From NCBI GenBank assembly GCA_946885435.1, contig CAMPGL010000001.1, positions 1-51,107 of the forward strand: a stretch of DNA of 51,107 bases, in the 5' to 3' direction. Position 1 is the first letter of the stretch, and each line of letters opens with the position of its first letter. Of this stretch, positions 40,943 through 49,377 are shown piece after piece. Made by a program: the position numbers and the translations under genes. Below the pieces are notes generated by a model, which saw nothing but the letters and a program-made list of their open reading frames with translations, did not search any database and was not told where the DNA came from. The DNA is from an uncultured Brevundimonas sp. Lineage in GTDB: Bacteria; Pseudomonadota; Alphaproteobacteria; Caulobacterales; Caulobacteraceae.

Positions 40943-42997
40943 ATGCGTAATCGGACTTGGCTGGCGAGCGCCGCAGCGGGCGTGCTGATCCTCGCCGCCG
41001 GTCAGGCGATGGCGCAGGGAGCGCCCGAGACGCCGCAACCCGCGGCCGGGACCGAAGGCGTGACCGTCTTCGAAGCGGCCTTCTTCGCCGACGCCCAGCC
41101 GCAGAACGCCATGGACATGGTGATGCGGGTGCCGGGCTTCAGCTTCGACGAGGGCGACGACGTGCGCGGCCTGGGCGGCGCGGCTGGCAACGTCCTGATC
41201 GACGGTCGCCGACCGGCCTCCAAGAGCGAGCCGCTGGAAGAGACGGTGCGGCGCATTCCGGCCAGCCAGGTGCAGCACATCGAACTCATCCGCGGCGGCG
41301 CCGCCGGCATCGACATGCAGGGCCAGCCTGTGGTGGTGAACATCGTCCGCACGCCCGGCGCGGGCGGCAACACCCTCTTCGCCGTGGCCACCGGCTGGTA
41401 CCAGGACGGCCGGACCAACCCGGCCATGCGCTTCGAGGGCGGCCGACCGCTATCCGGCGACCGCCGCTTCGAGTGGTCGATCCTGGCCTATCGCTTCGTC
41501 GACGACGGCGCCGGCGAAGGCCCGCGAGATCGGTACGACGCCTCGGGCGCCCTCATCCGCGACGGCTATTCGGACGAGACGGCGGGAGGACAGGGCCTGA
41601 CCGTTTCAAGCGTCTGGCAGCAGCCGCTGGCCGGCGGACGGTTGAACCTGAACGGCCGCTTCAACACCGAGACCTACGATTTCGCGCTTGAAGACGCGGT
41701 CTTCACGCCGGCCCCCGCCGGGCTGATCGTCGAGGACGAATTTTCGACCAACAACGGCGAGCTCGGTCTCAACTGGCAGCGGCCGTTCGGCGAACAGTTC
41801 CGGCTGGAGGTCGTCGGGCTGCAACGCCTGCGCGCCACCGACTTCGTCACCGAGTTCGGTGACGGGACCGACGAAGGCCAGTTCACCGAGGACGCCACCT
41901 CCGGTGAGTCCATCGGCCGGGCCACGCTGCGCTACACCCGCACGCCGACCTGGTCGTTCGAGGCCGGAGGCGAGATCGCCTTCAACTTCCTCGAGAGCGC
42001 CACGACGTACTCGGAGAATGGCGTCCCCATCGACCTGCCGTTCTCGGACGTTCGGGTGGAGGAACTGCGCGGGGAGTTGTTCGGAACCTCGACCTGGCGG
42101 CCGAACGCCCGCTGGGGGCTGGAGGTCGGCTTCCGCGCCGAGACCTCGACGATCACCCAGTCAGGCGACGCCAGCGAAGAGCGGTCCTTCTTCTATCCCA
42201 AGCCACGCGCGCTGCTGACCTGGTCGCCGAACGAGCAGAACCAGTTCCGCTTCCGCATCGAGCGCGAGGTCGGCCAGCTGGATTTCGGTGATTTCGTCTC
42301 CTCGGCGGCCTTTTCGACCGGCGTGGTCACCTCGGGCAACTCCGCCCTCGAGCCCGACAAGACCTGGGTGTTCGAGGCGGCCTGGGAGCGCCGCTTCTGG
42401 GAAGACGGCACCCTTGTCGTCACCGCCGCCCACGGCGAGATCACCGACGCCTCGGACCGGGTGCCGATCTACACCCTGACCGATGTGTTCGACGCCCCGG
42501 GCAACATCGGTGAGGGCCGGGCGGACACCCTGGCTGTCGACCTTACCTTGCCGCTGGCGCGGCTCGGCGTACCCGGCGGCCGGCTGCGCACCCAGCTCGA
42601 GTGGAGCCGCAGCGAGGTCACCGACCCGACGACCGGCGAGGTCCGCCGCATTTCCGGCCAGGAGCCGCTGGAAGGCGAGGTCAACTTCACCCAGGATCTG
42701 CCGCGCTGGAACCTTCAGTGGGGCGGCAACGCCTTCCTGGCCCGTCAGGAGACCTACTTCCGCTTCGACACGATCGAGACCGTCGAACTGGAGACCTGGT
42801 ACAATCTGTTCGCCGAATGGCGGGCGCGGCCGAACCTGGCCATCCGCCTGGAGCTGCAGAACCTGGCAGGACGCAACTTCGTCCGCACGCGCGAAGTCTA
42901 CTCAGGCCCTCGGGACACCTCGCCGCTCCTGTTCCGGGAAGTGCGGGACCTGAACTTCGATCCGTTCATCTACATGCGCATCCGCCGGACCTGGTGA
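40943..42997 (+). CDS. TonB-dependent outer-membrane receptor
   Basis: 684 residues with signal peptide MRNRTWLASAAAGVLILAAG...AMAQ. The plug region reads MDMVMRVPGFSFDEGDDVRGLGGAAGNVLIDGRRPASKSEP, then QVQHIELIRGGAAGIDMQGQPVVVNIV (about 50-135), the plug core. The remainder is a beta-barrel with alternating aromatic strands, ending FIYMRIRRTW (terminal aromatic). It imports siderophores or other large ligands with TonB energy. Its ligand is unknown. A PiuC-like dioxygenase lies nearby on the other strand; such pairs are often iron-related. The 220-base region before it shows no gene. Confidence 0.93.
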   Translation: MRNRTWLASAAAGVLILAAGQAMAQGAPETPQPAAGTEGVTVFEAAFFADAQPQNAMDMVMRVPGFSFDEGDDVRGLGGAAGNVLIDGRRPASKSEPLEETVRRIPASQVQHIELIRGGAAGIDMQGQPVVVNIVRTPGAGGNTLFAVATGWYQDGRTNPAMRFEGGRPLSGDRRFEWSILAYRFVDDGAGEGPRDRYDASGALIRDGYSDETAGGQGLTVSSVWQQPLAGGRLNLNGRFNTETYDFALEDAVFTPAPAGLIVEDEFSTNNGELGLNWQRPFGEQFRLEVVGLQRLRATDFVTEFGDGTDEGQFTEDATSGESIGRATLRYTRTPTWSFEAGGEIAFNFLESATTYSENGVPIDLPFSDVRVEELRGELFGTSTWRPNARWGLEVGFRAETSTITQSGDASEERSFFYPKPRALLTWSPNEQNQFRFRIEREVGQLDFGDFVSSAAFSTGVVTSGNSALEPDKTWVFEAAWERRFWEDGTLVVTAAHGEITDASDRVPIYTLTDVFDAPGNIGEGRADTLAVDLTLPLARLGVPGGRLRTQLEWSRSEVTDPTTGEVRRISGQEPLEGEVNFTQDLPRWNLQWGGNAFLARQETYFRFDTIETVELETWYNLFAEWRARPNLAIRLELQNLAGRNFVRTREVYSGPRDTSPLLFREVRDLNFDPFIYMRIRRTW

Positions 42998-43012
42998 TCC
43001 GGCGGAGCCGGG

Positions 43013-43321
43013 TCAGCCCACCGGGTCGGTGACGGAACCCTGCATCTGCTGAAGGGTCTCGCGGGCGATGTCGCGGGTGTCGCGACGATCGGCGACGGTC
43101 TGGCAGACGCGTTCGCGGCGGTTGCTGCCGGGCACGCGGCGGTAGTCGCAGATCAGCCGGTCCGGCGTGGCGCCGTCGCCGGAGCGTTCGCCCTCGGTGA
43201 CGCGGTTGCGCTCGTCCTCCTCGCGCTGCTGTTCCTCGCGCGCGGTCTCGGGACGCTGGAAGGTGGTGATCGGCTGCATATCAGCGGCCACCAGGGTCAG
43301 GGCGGCGAGGGCGACGAACAT
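43013..43321 (-). CDS. Small secreted hypothetical protein
   Basis: 102 residues from ATG (MFVALAALTLVAADMQPITTFQRPET). The hydrophobic start is a likely signal peptide. The mature part is charged (REEQQREEDERNRVTEGERSGDGAT) and has two Cys residues in LICDYRRVPGSNRRERVCQTVADRRD that may form a disulfide. Family not recognised, but this Cys pattern recurs in small Caulobacterales secreted proteins. It lies between the TonB receptor and the PiuC-like gene on the minus strand. Confidence 0.7.
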   Translation of the reverse strand: MFVALAALTLVAADMQPITTFQRPETAREEQQREEDERNRVTEGERSGDGATPDRLICDYRRVPGSNRRERVCQTVADRRDTRDIARETLQQMQGSVTDPVG

Positions 43322-43386
43322 GGCGGGCTCCAGGGCGGTGGAAGGGTCACCATGAGCCAAACCGCTGTTTTTTCCAAGCCTCGCCG

Positions 43387-44049
43387 CTAGATCTCGCCCC
43401 ACTGGCGGAGCAGATTGCCGATGGACTTGTCGATGAGCAGCCGGCCCTCGCCTTCTGGCGTGGCCGCGCGCACCCGCTCGAGGTCGAACAGCAGTTCGCG
43501 CTGATCATCGCGGCGGATCAGGCTCTGCAGCCAGCCCACCGCCGCCAGTCGCTCTCCGGAGATCACCGGCGTCACCCGGTGGAGCCGCCCCGTCGCATAG
43601 AGCACCGCGTCGCCCGCCTGCGGCCGATGCTCACGCTCGCCGTCCAGCCCGTCGAGCAGCAGGGCGCCGCCCTCGTAGGTCTCGGGTTCCGACAGGAAGA
43701 GGGTGAAGCTCATGTCGGTCCGCAGCCGGCCGCCGCCGTCCGCAGCCATCTGGGCGTCGTCTGTATGCAGGCCATAGGTGTCGCCGGGCCCGTACTTCGA
43801 GAACATGATCCGCGACCAGGCGACCGGCCGGGCGTAGGCGGCGAAGACCGGATGCCTCAGCAGGGCCTCGCGGACGAAGCGGGCCAGGGCCTCGACCTCC
43901 GGATCGGCGCCGACGGCCTGCAAGTTGCGCTTGACCTTGCGCGCCGTGGGACCGGCGGTGGCGCGCCCGTCGCGGAAAGGCGCGTGGGCCAGCCCTTCGC
44001 GCACGCGCGCCACGTCTTCGGGCGTGAGGACCTGTCCGAGCGTCAGCAT
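43387..44049 (-). CDS. PiuC-like Fe(II)/2-oxoglutarate dioxygenase (PKHD type)
   Basis: 220 residues from ATG (MLTLGQVLTPEDVARVREGL). Iron triad: His95 and Asp97 in YGLHTDDAQ, and His157 in GRLHRVTPV; Arg167 in GERLAAVGWLQS is the likely 2-oxoglutarate ligand. The end KSIGNLLRQWGEI matches the family C-terminus (YHNLLRxWAE-type). PKHD/PiuC enzymes are tied to iron acquisition and often sit next to TonB receptors. An upstream in-frame start is unlikely. Co-location with the receptor at 40943 supports this. Confidence 0.93.
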   Translation of the reverse strand: MLTLGQVLTPEDVARVREGLAHAPFRDGRATAGPTARKVKRNLQAVGADPEVEALARFVREALLRHPVFAAYARPVAWSRIMFSKYGPGDTYGLHTDDAQMAADGGGRLRTDMSFTLFLSEPETYEGGALLLDGLDGEREHRPQAGDAVLYATGRLHRVTPVISGERLAAVGWLQSLIRRDDQRELLFDLERVRAATPEGEGRLLIDKSIGNLLRQWGEI

Positions 44050-44150
44050 GGCTTTCGCGATGGCACGCGGGGCCGGCGCGGGCAAGGCGCTCGCAACCAA
44101 CCGGCGGGTTCAGCCGTTGGGCGGCGGGGAGCTGTTCAGGAGACCGCGTC

Positions 44151-44450
44151 ATGCATCAGCGCAATCGCCCGTTTCTGTCCATCGCCGCCGCCCTGGCGCT
44201 GACCGCCGGCTCGATCGCGGCCTGCACCCAGGCAGACCAGGAAAACGCCGAGGCCGAAACGGCCGAGGCCGGCAGCGAGCTTGAGGAAGAGGCCGCCCAG
44301 ATCGGTGACGCGCTGGAAGCCGGCGCCCGCGAGGTCGCGCAGGAAGTCGATCAGGCCACCGACGACCTCGCCGCCGAGGCGGACGAACAACGCGTCGAGA
44401 CCGCCGCCGACGACGAAGGCGCCCCGACCGGCGACGAACGGCCCAACTGA
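44151..44450 (+). CDS. Acidic lipoprotein, unknown function
   Basis: 99 residues. Signal with lipobox: PFLSIAAALALTAGSIAACTQAD, acylated Cys about residue 25. The mature part is highly acidic and Ala/Glu-rich, with helical repeats such as ENAEAETAEAGSELEEEAAQIGDALEAGA and REVAQEVDQATDDLAAEA. It resembles small Lpp-like or coiled-coil lipoproteins, but no family was recognised. A second lipoprotein follows 67 bases later on the same strand. Confidence 0.75.
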   Translation: MHQRNRPFLSIAAALALTAGSIAACTQADQENAEAETAEAGSELEEEAAQIGDALEAGAREVAQEVDQATDDLAAEADEQRVETAADDEGAPTGDERPN

Positions 44451-44517
44451 TCTTGCGAGGCGCTTGCAATAAGCGCTGCCGAAGCTAGGGTCTCCGGCAA
44501 TTGATCGGAGACTCCCC

Positions 44518-45297
44518 ATGTCCTTCAAGCCCAAGCTCTGGCTGACGCTCGGCGCGGCCCTGACCCTGACCGCCGCCTGTTCCGAACAGGGCGGAGAGGC
44601 CGGCTCAGGCGCGGGCGAAGGCGGCTCGTCGGCCGTGGCCGGCGAGGGCGAAGGCGGAGAGGGCGAAGGCGGGGAAGGCGAGGGCGGCGCGTCCGCCGGC
44701 GTCGGCGAGGCCGGGGCCGCCGCGGGCTATGCCGGCGTTCCCGCAGACAGTCTGCTGGCCCTGCGTCTGGCGCACCTCGCGGGCTTCTTCCTGGTCGCCC
44801 AGGAGGCTCTGCCCGCCGAAGGCGAGAACGCCGCCGCCGCCCTGGCGGGCCAGGGCCTGGCCGAGGTCTATGACCCGGTCGCCGCCGAGTTCGCCAGCGC
44901 CGGCCTGAACGAGGCCGTGCTGCGCCGCGCGGCTGAAACCGGCGCCGCCGCCGATCTCGAGGCCGCCGTCGCGGAACTGGATCGCGCCCGTCAGGCCGCA
45001 GGTGGAAACCCGGGAGTGGTCGCCGGCGCGCTCGCCGACATCTCGGCGGGCCTGTACCGCGAGGTGCTCGTCGACGGCGCGGTTGACCCTGTCGAATACC
45101 AGCACGCGCTGGGCGCGGCGCTGGCCGCCCAGGCCGTGGCCGAGGGGCAGCCGGGCCTGACCGAGGCGCGCGCCCAGATCGACCGGTTGGTGGCCATGTG
45201 GCCGTCCGTGACGGCGCCGGACACCGCCGAGGGCCTCAACACCGCCGCCCAGGTCCAGGCCCAGGCCTCGCGCATCCGACTGGAAGCTTCGGCCTAG
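44518..45297 (+). CDS. Lipoprotein with Gly/Glu repeat, unknown function
   Basis: 259 residues. Lipobox LTAACSEQ places the acylated Cys at about residue 21. Residues about 40-60 are three tandem EGEGG-type pentapeptides encoded by a 15-base repeat. The rest is a mostly helical, Ala-rich domain: [47 protein letters not shown], and [23 protein letters not shown]. Regions like these recall periplasmic helical-bundle ion-binding proteins, but I do not identify the family. It adjoins the PiuC/TonB-receptor area. Its stop shares CTAG with hslU. Confidence 0.75.
   Translation: MSFKPKLWLTLGAALTLTAACSEQGGEAGSGAGEGGSSAVAGEGEGGEGEGGEGEGGASAGVGEAGAAAGYAGVPADSLLALRLAHLAGFFLVAQEALPAEGENAAAALAGQGLAEVYDPVAAEFASAGLNEAVLRRAAETGAAADLEAAVAELDRARQAAGGNPGVVAGALADISAGLYREVLVDGAVDPVEYQHALGAALAAQAVAEGQPGLTEARAQIDRLVAMWPSVTAPDTAEGLNTAAQVQAQASRIRLEASA
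44644..44688 (+). repeat. Three 15-base tandem repeats in a lipoprotein gene
   Basis: Units GAGGGCGAAGGCGGA (44644-44658), GAGGGCGAAGGCGGG (44659-44673) and GAAGGCGAGGGCGGC (44674-44688) encode E-G-E-G-G three times. The unit is a whole number of codons, so copy number could vary without a frameshift. Confidence 0.85.
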
Positions 45298-46592
45298 AGG
45301 ATGAAGCGCGACAGGTCGGCGTTGGCGGCGAGGTCGCCTACGCGCTCGCGCACCAGGGCGGCGTCGATCGTCACCATCTGGCCGGCATGGGCGTCCGCGC
45401 GGTAGCTGAGCTCCTCCAGGGTCTTTTCAACCACGGTCTGGAGCCGGCGGGCGCCGATGTTCTCGACCGCCGAGTTCACCGCCACGGCCGCGTCGGCCAG
45501 GGCCTCGATTCCGTCGTCGGTGAAGACCAGGTCCACGCCCTCGGTCGCCATCAGGGCTTGCTGCTGAACGATCAGGTTGGCCTCGGGCTCGGTCAGGATG
45601 CGGCGGAAATCGTCGCGCGTCAGGGCCTTCAGCTCCACCCGAATCGGCAGGCGGCCCTGAAGTTCGGGCAGCAGGTCGCTGGGCTTGGCCACGTGGAAGG
45701 CGCCCGAGGCGATGAAGAGGACGTGGTCCGTCTTCACCGGCCCGTGCTTGGTCGAGACGGTCGTGCCCTCGATCAGCGGCAGCAGGTCGCGCTGGACGCC
45801 TTCGCGGGAAACGTCCGCGCCGCGCGCCTCGGAGCGGGCCGCCACCTTGTCGATCTCGTCGAGGAAGACGATGCCCTCGCTCTCGGCCAGTCGCACGGCC
45901 TCCTGGGTGAGGGTTTCCTGATCCAGGAGCTTGTCGCTCTCCTCCGCGATAAGGGGATCGTGCGCCTCGCGCACCTTCATGCGCACCGCCTTCATGCGCG
46001 GCCCACCCATCTTGCCGAGCATTTCGCCGAGGTTCAGCACGCCGACGTTCCCGCCCGGGATGTCGAGCCCCTGGAGCGGTGAGCGCGTGTCGGCCAGCTG
46101 AAGCTCGACGTCGCTGTCGTCCAGCTCACCGGCCCGCAGTTTGCGGCGGAAGGCCTCACGCGTGGCCGGGCCTGAACCGGCGCCCACCAGGGCGTCCAGC
46201 AGCCGCTCCTCGGCGGCGGCCTCGGCCTTGGCGCGGACCTCGCCGCGCTTGCGGTCGCGCACCATCAGGATGGCGGCCTCGACCAGGTCGCGCATGATCT
46301 GGTCGACGTCGCGGCCGACGTAGCCGACCTCGGTGAATTTGGTGGCCTCGACCTTCAGGAAAGGCGCGCCGGCCAGCCGGGCGAGGCGGCGCGCGATCTC
46401 CGTCTTGCCCACACCCGTGGGCCCGATCATCAGGATGTTCTTGGGCGTGATCTCGTCGCGCAGGTGCTCAGGCGTGCGCTTGCGCCGCCAGCGGTTGCGC
46501 AGCGCCACGGCCACGGCCTTCTTGGCGTCGTCCTGACCGACGATGTGGCGGTCGAGCTCGGAGACGATTTCGCGGGGACTAAGGTCGGTCAT
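45294..46592 (-). CDS. hslU: HslU, ATPase subunit of the HslVU protease
   Basis: 432 residues from ATG ([31 protein letters not shown]); an open frame further upstream is not coding. Walker [10 protein letters not shown] (57-65), pore motif and [16 protein letters not shown] (about 85-100), Walker [10 protein letters not shown] (about 243-251), and a C-terminal LSRFIL that docks into HslV. It unfolds substrates for degradation by HslV. Unlike the usual hslVU arrangement, another gene lies between hslV and hslU here. Confidence 0.98.
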   Translation of the reverse strand: MTDLSPREIVSELDRHIVGQDDAKKAVAVALRNRWRRKRTPEHLRDEITPKNILMIGPTGVGKTEIARRLARLAGAPFLKVEATKFTEVGYVGRDVDQIMRDLVEAAILMVRDRKRGEVRAKAEAAAEERLLDALVGAGSGPATREAFRRKLRAGELDDSDVELQLADTRSPLQGLDIPGGNVGVLNLGEMLGKMGGPRMKAVRMKVREAHDPLIAEESDKLLDQETLTQEAVRLAESEGIVFLDEIDKVAARSEARGADVSREGVQRDLLPLIEGTTVSTKHGPVKTDHVLFIASGAFHVAKPSDLLPELQGRLPIRVELKALTRDDFRRILTEPEANLIVQQQALMATEGVDLVFTDDGIEALADAAVAVNSAVENIGARRLQTVVEKTLEELSYRADAHAGQMVTIDAALVRERVGDLAANADLSRFIL

Positions 46593-46611
46593 GTCCCGCA
46601 GATAGGGCGTC

Positions 46612-47475
46612 TCAGCCCGCGGCGGGAGGGGCGGGCGGCGGGTTGGGCAGCAACTGGGCGAAAACCAGCCGCCAGCCTTCGGGCCGGTGCTGCCATAGCC
46701 GCACGTAATGGCCGGCGCGGTCCTGTCCCGCGCGGGTCCAGGCGGCGGCGCCATAGGTCCAGACCAGATCGCCGCCCTGCGAGGCGCCCCCGCCCATCGT
46801 CGGGCCGAACATGAAGGTCGCCGGCCAGCCGGCCAGGGCCTCGGCATAGGCCTCGCGGCCGATCGCGGGCGGGAGCGGCGCAACATAGAGCCGCCCGTCG
46901 TCGGCCAGCACCGACAGGTGGGCGGCGGCCTGGTCCGTCGCGGCGGCCGTGGCGAGCGCGGCCTCCGCCGCGCGGACTTCGGCCATCGCCGCTTCGGCCG
47001 ACGCCGCGCCGGTCGTCGCGGTCGGCAGGATCACCGGCTCGCTGTCCGGGCCCGGGACCCCAGCGGAGGCCGCCCCCGTGCCGCCGTCGTAGACCCACTT
47101 CCAGCCTCCGTCGGGCTGGCGGCGCCAGATGGTGAAGTAATGGCCCCGCCGCTCGCCGCCGACCTCAACCCCGCCGGTGGTGAAGCCCAGCTCGCCCGAG
47201 CGGGCGATTCCGGCCCAGTTCGGCCACCACACCAGACTCGGCGCCTCGGGATCGAAGACGGCGTTCGGGTCCATCAGGGCGGTGACGGTGGTCGGCGCGT
47301 CGCCGGCGATCATCACCGCGTCCGGTTCGGCCCATTTCAGGAAGGAGGCGTCGACCCCCATGATCAGGCCATCGGCCGCGAAGGCGCGTTCGGCCGCCAC
47401 GATGGGCGCGGCGTCCTGCGCCAGCGCGGGCGCGGCCATCAGGCCCAGGGCGACGACGGCGGACAAAAGGCGCAT
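46612..47475 (-). CDS. Secreted tandem SnoaL/DUF4440-like protein
   Basis: 287 residues with signal peptide [20 protein letters not shown]. Two halves look like repeated NTF2/SnoaL-type folds: residues about 22-130 ([60 protein letters not shown]) and about 155-275 ([61 protein letters not shown]). Such folds often bind small molecules; the ligand is unknown. It sits between hslV and hslU on the same strand with only 19 bases before hslU, so it shares their transcript. Confidence 0.8.
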   Translation of the reverse strand: MRLLSAVVALGLMAAPALAQDAAPIVAAERAFAADGLIMGVDASFLKWAEPDAVMIAGDAPTTVTALMDPNAVFDPEAPSLVWWPNWAGIARSGELGFTTGGVEVGGERRGHYFTIWRRQPDGGWKWVYDGGTGAASAGVPGPDSEPVILPTATTGAASAEAAMAEVRAAEAALATAAATDQAAAHLSVLADDGRLYVAPLPPAIGREAYAEALAGWPATFMFGPTMGGGASQGGDLVWTYGAAAWTRAGQDRAGHYVRLWQHRPEGWRLVFAQLLPNPPPAPPAAG

Positions 47476-47544
47476 CGGGCGCTCCCCCTCTCGAGTTCCG
47501 CCCATTGAGGCCCAAGGCGAGCCGGCTGTCCCGTTAAATCCGCG

Positions 47545-48102
47545 TCATCGCGCGGGCAGGGTTTCGACCGTCAGATTTCCGTTGGTGTAGACGCAGATCT
47601 CGGCCGCGATGGCCATGGCCTTGCGAGCGATCTGCTCGGCGTCCAAGTCGGTATGCTCGACCAAGGCCCGCGCGGCGGCCAACGCGAAGTTGCCGCCCGA
47701 GCCCACGGCGGCCACGCCGTACTCCGGCTCCAGCACGTCGCCGACGCCCGTGACGGTCAGGATCTGGTCCTTGTCGGCGACCAGCAGCATGGCCTCGAGA
47801 CGGCGCAGATAGCGGTCGGTCCGCCAGTCCTTGGCCAGATCCACGCAGGCCCGCGCCAGCTGGTCCGGATACTGCTCCAGCTTTCCTTCCAGTCGCTCGA
47901 TCAGGGTGAAGGCGTCGGCCGTCGCGCCCGCGAAGCCCGCCAGCACCTTGCCGCCCGCCAGTGTCCGCACCTTGCGCGCCGCGCCCTTGACGATGGTCGG
48001 TCCCATGGAGACCTGGCCATCGCCGGCGATGACGGTTCGGCCGTCCTTGCGGACCGCCAGGATGGTCGTGCCGTGCCAGTCGGGGAAGTTGGTGTCGCTC
48101 AT
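47545..48102 (-). CDS. hslV: HslV, peptidase subunit of the HslVU protease
   Basis: 185 residues. The short propeptide [11 protein letters not shown] precedes the catalytic Thr in [10 protein letters not shown] (Thr12). Conserved [22 protein letters not shown] and [14 protein letters not shown] blocks are present. It is the proteasome-like threonine peptidase that works with HslU in the cytoplasm and is usually heat inducible. A SnoaL-like gene separates it from hslU. It is divergent from the BLUF gene. Confidence 0.98.
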   Translation of the reverse strand: MSDTNFPDWHGTTILAVRKDGRTVIAGDGQVSMGPTIVKGAARKVRTLAGGKVLAGFAGATADAFTLIERLEGKLEQYPDQLARACVDLAKDWRTDRYLRRLEAMLLVADKDQILTVTGVGDVLEPEYGVAAVGSGGNFALAAARALVEHTDLDAEQIARKAMAIAAEICVYTNGNLTVETLPAR

Positions 48103-48189
48103 GGCTGATAGGTGGCCGCCCGGAACGGTCCACGCAAGTCATGCCTTCTTCACGGGTCCGACCTAAGACCACGCGAATAAGGAGTGCCC

Positions 48190-48603
48190 ATGATTCAACT
48201 ACATCGCGCCGTCTACGCCAGCCGCGCCGTCGGCGTGTCGTCCAGCAACCTGATGGCCCTGTCCGAGATCCTGGGCGCCTCGCAGCGCAATAATGTGTCG
48301 CGCGGCCTGACCGGCATGCTGCTGGCGCACGATGGCTGGTTCCTGCAGGTGCTGGAGGGGCAGAAGGACTCGATCGACCGCCTCTTCGCCGATCTCGAAG
48401 GCGACAGCCGCCACGTGGAAATCCGTATGCTGTCCTACGAGCCCATCGATCAGGCCGAGTTCAGCCAGTGGAGCATGGGCCAGGCGGTGATCACGCCCGC
48501 CATCGCCGACCAGCTCGAGGGCAAGTCCCTGCCGGACCTCTCGCCCGACGAGGCGCTGAGCCTGCTGAGGGCCTGCGCCGACGAGCTGAAGTCCGCCGGC
48601 TGA
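48190..48603 (+). CDS. Short BLUF-domain blue-light sensor
   Basis: 137 residues from the ATG with AAGGAG 6 bases ahead (preferred over a GTG at 48184). BLUF residues are all present: Tyr9 (AVYASRA), Asn35 in QRNNVSRGLTG, Gln53 in FLQVLEG, and Trp94/Met96 in FSQWSMG. The flavin (FAD) photocycle uses the Tyr-Gln-Trp/Met set. After the domain, a C-terminal helical tail (LSPDEALSLLRACADELKSAG) is the only extra part, so it must signal through a partner. No effector gene is fused or clearly linked here. Confidence 0.93.
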   Translation: MIQLHRAVYASRAVGVSSSNLMALSEILGASQRNNVSRGLTGMLLAHDGWFLQVLEGQKDSIDRLFADLEGDSRHVEIRMLSYEPIDQAEFSQWSMGQAVITPAIADQLEGKSLPDLSPDEALSLLRACADELKSAG

Positions 48604-48639
48604 GGCTGCAATCCACGCCCGCCCGCGCTATGGGCGGGC

Positions 48640-49374
48640 ATGGAGTTCTCCGACGACGAGGTCGAGCGCTACGCCCGCCAACTGGTGCTGGCCGAGCTGG
48701 GTGGCCCGGGCCAGCAGAAGTTGAGGGCTGGTTCGGTGCTGATCGTGGGCTGCGGCGGTGTCGGCGGGCCGGCGGCGCTTTATCTGGCGGCGGCCGGCGT
48801 CGGCCGCATCGGCCTGATCGACCCCGATACGGTCGCGCTGTCGAACCTGCAGCGGCAGATCCAGTTCGCTACGGCGGACATCGGCTTGGCCAAGCCGGAC
48901 GCCACGGCCCGGCGACTGGCCGCGCTCAATCCGCACGTCGCCATCGACCCGATCGCGGGCCGCTTCGACGCTGTCACGGGCCGCGCCCTGGCGGCCCGGT
49001 TCGATGTGGTGCTGGACGGGACCGACGACTTCGAGACCCGCCTGGCGGTCAACGACGCCTGCCTGGCCGAAGGCCGGCCACTGGTTTCCGGCGCGCTCGG
49101 ACGCTGGACCGGGCAGGTGGGGATCTTCGCCGGTCGGCCCTGTTACCGCTGTCTCGTCCCCGCACCGCCGCCTGAGGCGGAAACCTGCGCCCGAGTCGGC
49201 GTGGTCGGCGCCCTGGCCGGGGTGATCGGATCGATGGCTGCGCTGGAGGCCGTCAAGCTCATCACCGGCGCAGGGGAGCCGCTTGTGGGACGCCTGCTGG
49301 TCTACGACGGCCTCAGGTCAGAAACGCGAACAGCCCGGATCCAGGCGGATCCGGGCTGTCCTGCGTGCGGTTAA
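48640..49374 (+). CDS. MoeB/ThiF/HesA-family adenylyltransferase
   Basis: 244 residues. Start MEFSDDEVERYARQLVLAELG and nucleotide-binding GCGGVGGPAALYLAAAGVGRIGLIDPD (about 33-58) with conserved Arg/Asn in SNLQRQIQF; VLDGTDDFETR and NDACLAEGRPLVSGA are typical. Two CxxC-type pairs (CYRC near residue 169 and CPAC near the end) bind zinc. It adenylates the C-terminus of a small sulfur-carrier protein (MoaD or ThiS) for molybdopterin or thiamine synthesis. The last 14 codons encode a perfect hairpin. Confidence 0.93.
   Translation: MEFSDDEVERYARQLVLAELGGPGQQKLRAGSVLIVGCGGVGGPAALYLAAAGVGRIGLIDPDTVALSNLQRQIQFATADIGLAKPDATARRLAALNPHVAIDPIAGRFDAVTGRALAARFDVVLDGTDDFETRLAVNDACLAEGRPLVSGALGRWTGQVGIFAGRPCYRCLVPAPPPEAETCARVGVVGALAGVIGSMAALEAVKLITGAGEPLVGRLLVYDGLRSETRTARIQADPGCPACG
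49331..49358 (-). terminator. Perfect hairpin inside moeB 3' end; likely terminator for the RTX gene
   Basis: Arms CAGCCCGGATCC (49331-49342) and GGATCCGGGCTG (49347-49358) with a 4-base loop. On the minus strand the hairpin follows the RTX gene stop and is followed by TTCGCGTTTCT, a weakly T-rich tail, so it fits a terminator for the RTX gene. It is coding on the plus strand (last codons of the MoeB-like protein). Confidence 0.6.
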
Positions 49375-49377
49375 ATC

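Noticed and set aside
46593..46886. N-terminal extension of HslU in the same frame
   Set aside because: The HslU family starts at [14 protein letters not shown]; the upstream part is Arg/Pro-rich and overlaps the SnoaL-like gene in another frame.
48103..48189. Sigma-32 or EcfG promoter in the hslV/BLUF intergenic region
   Set aside because: CTTG on the minus strand is followed by a CCTAT-like element but 22 bases away, too far; GGAAC on the plus strand has only a CCTT at N17. Neither matches well enough.
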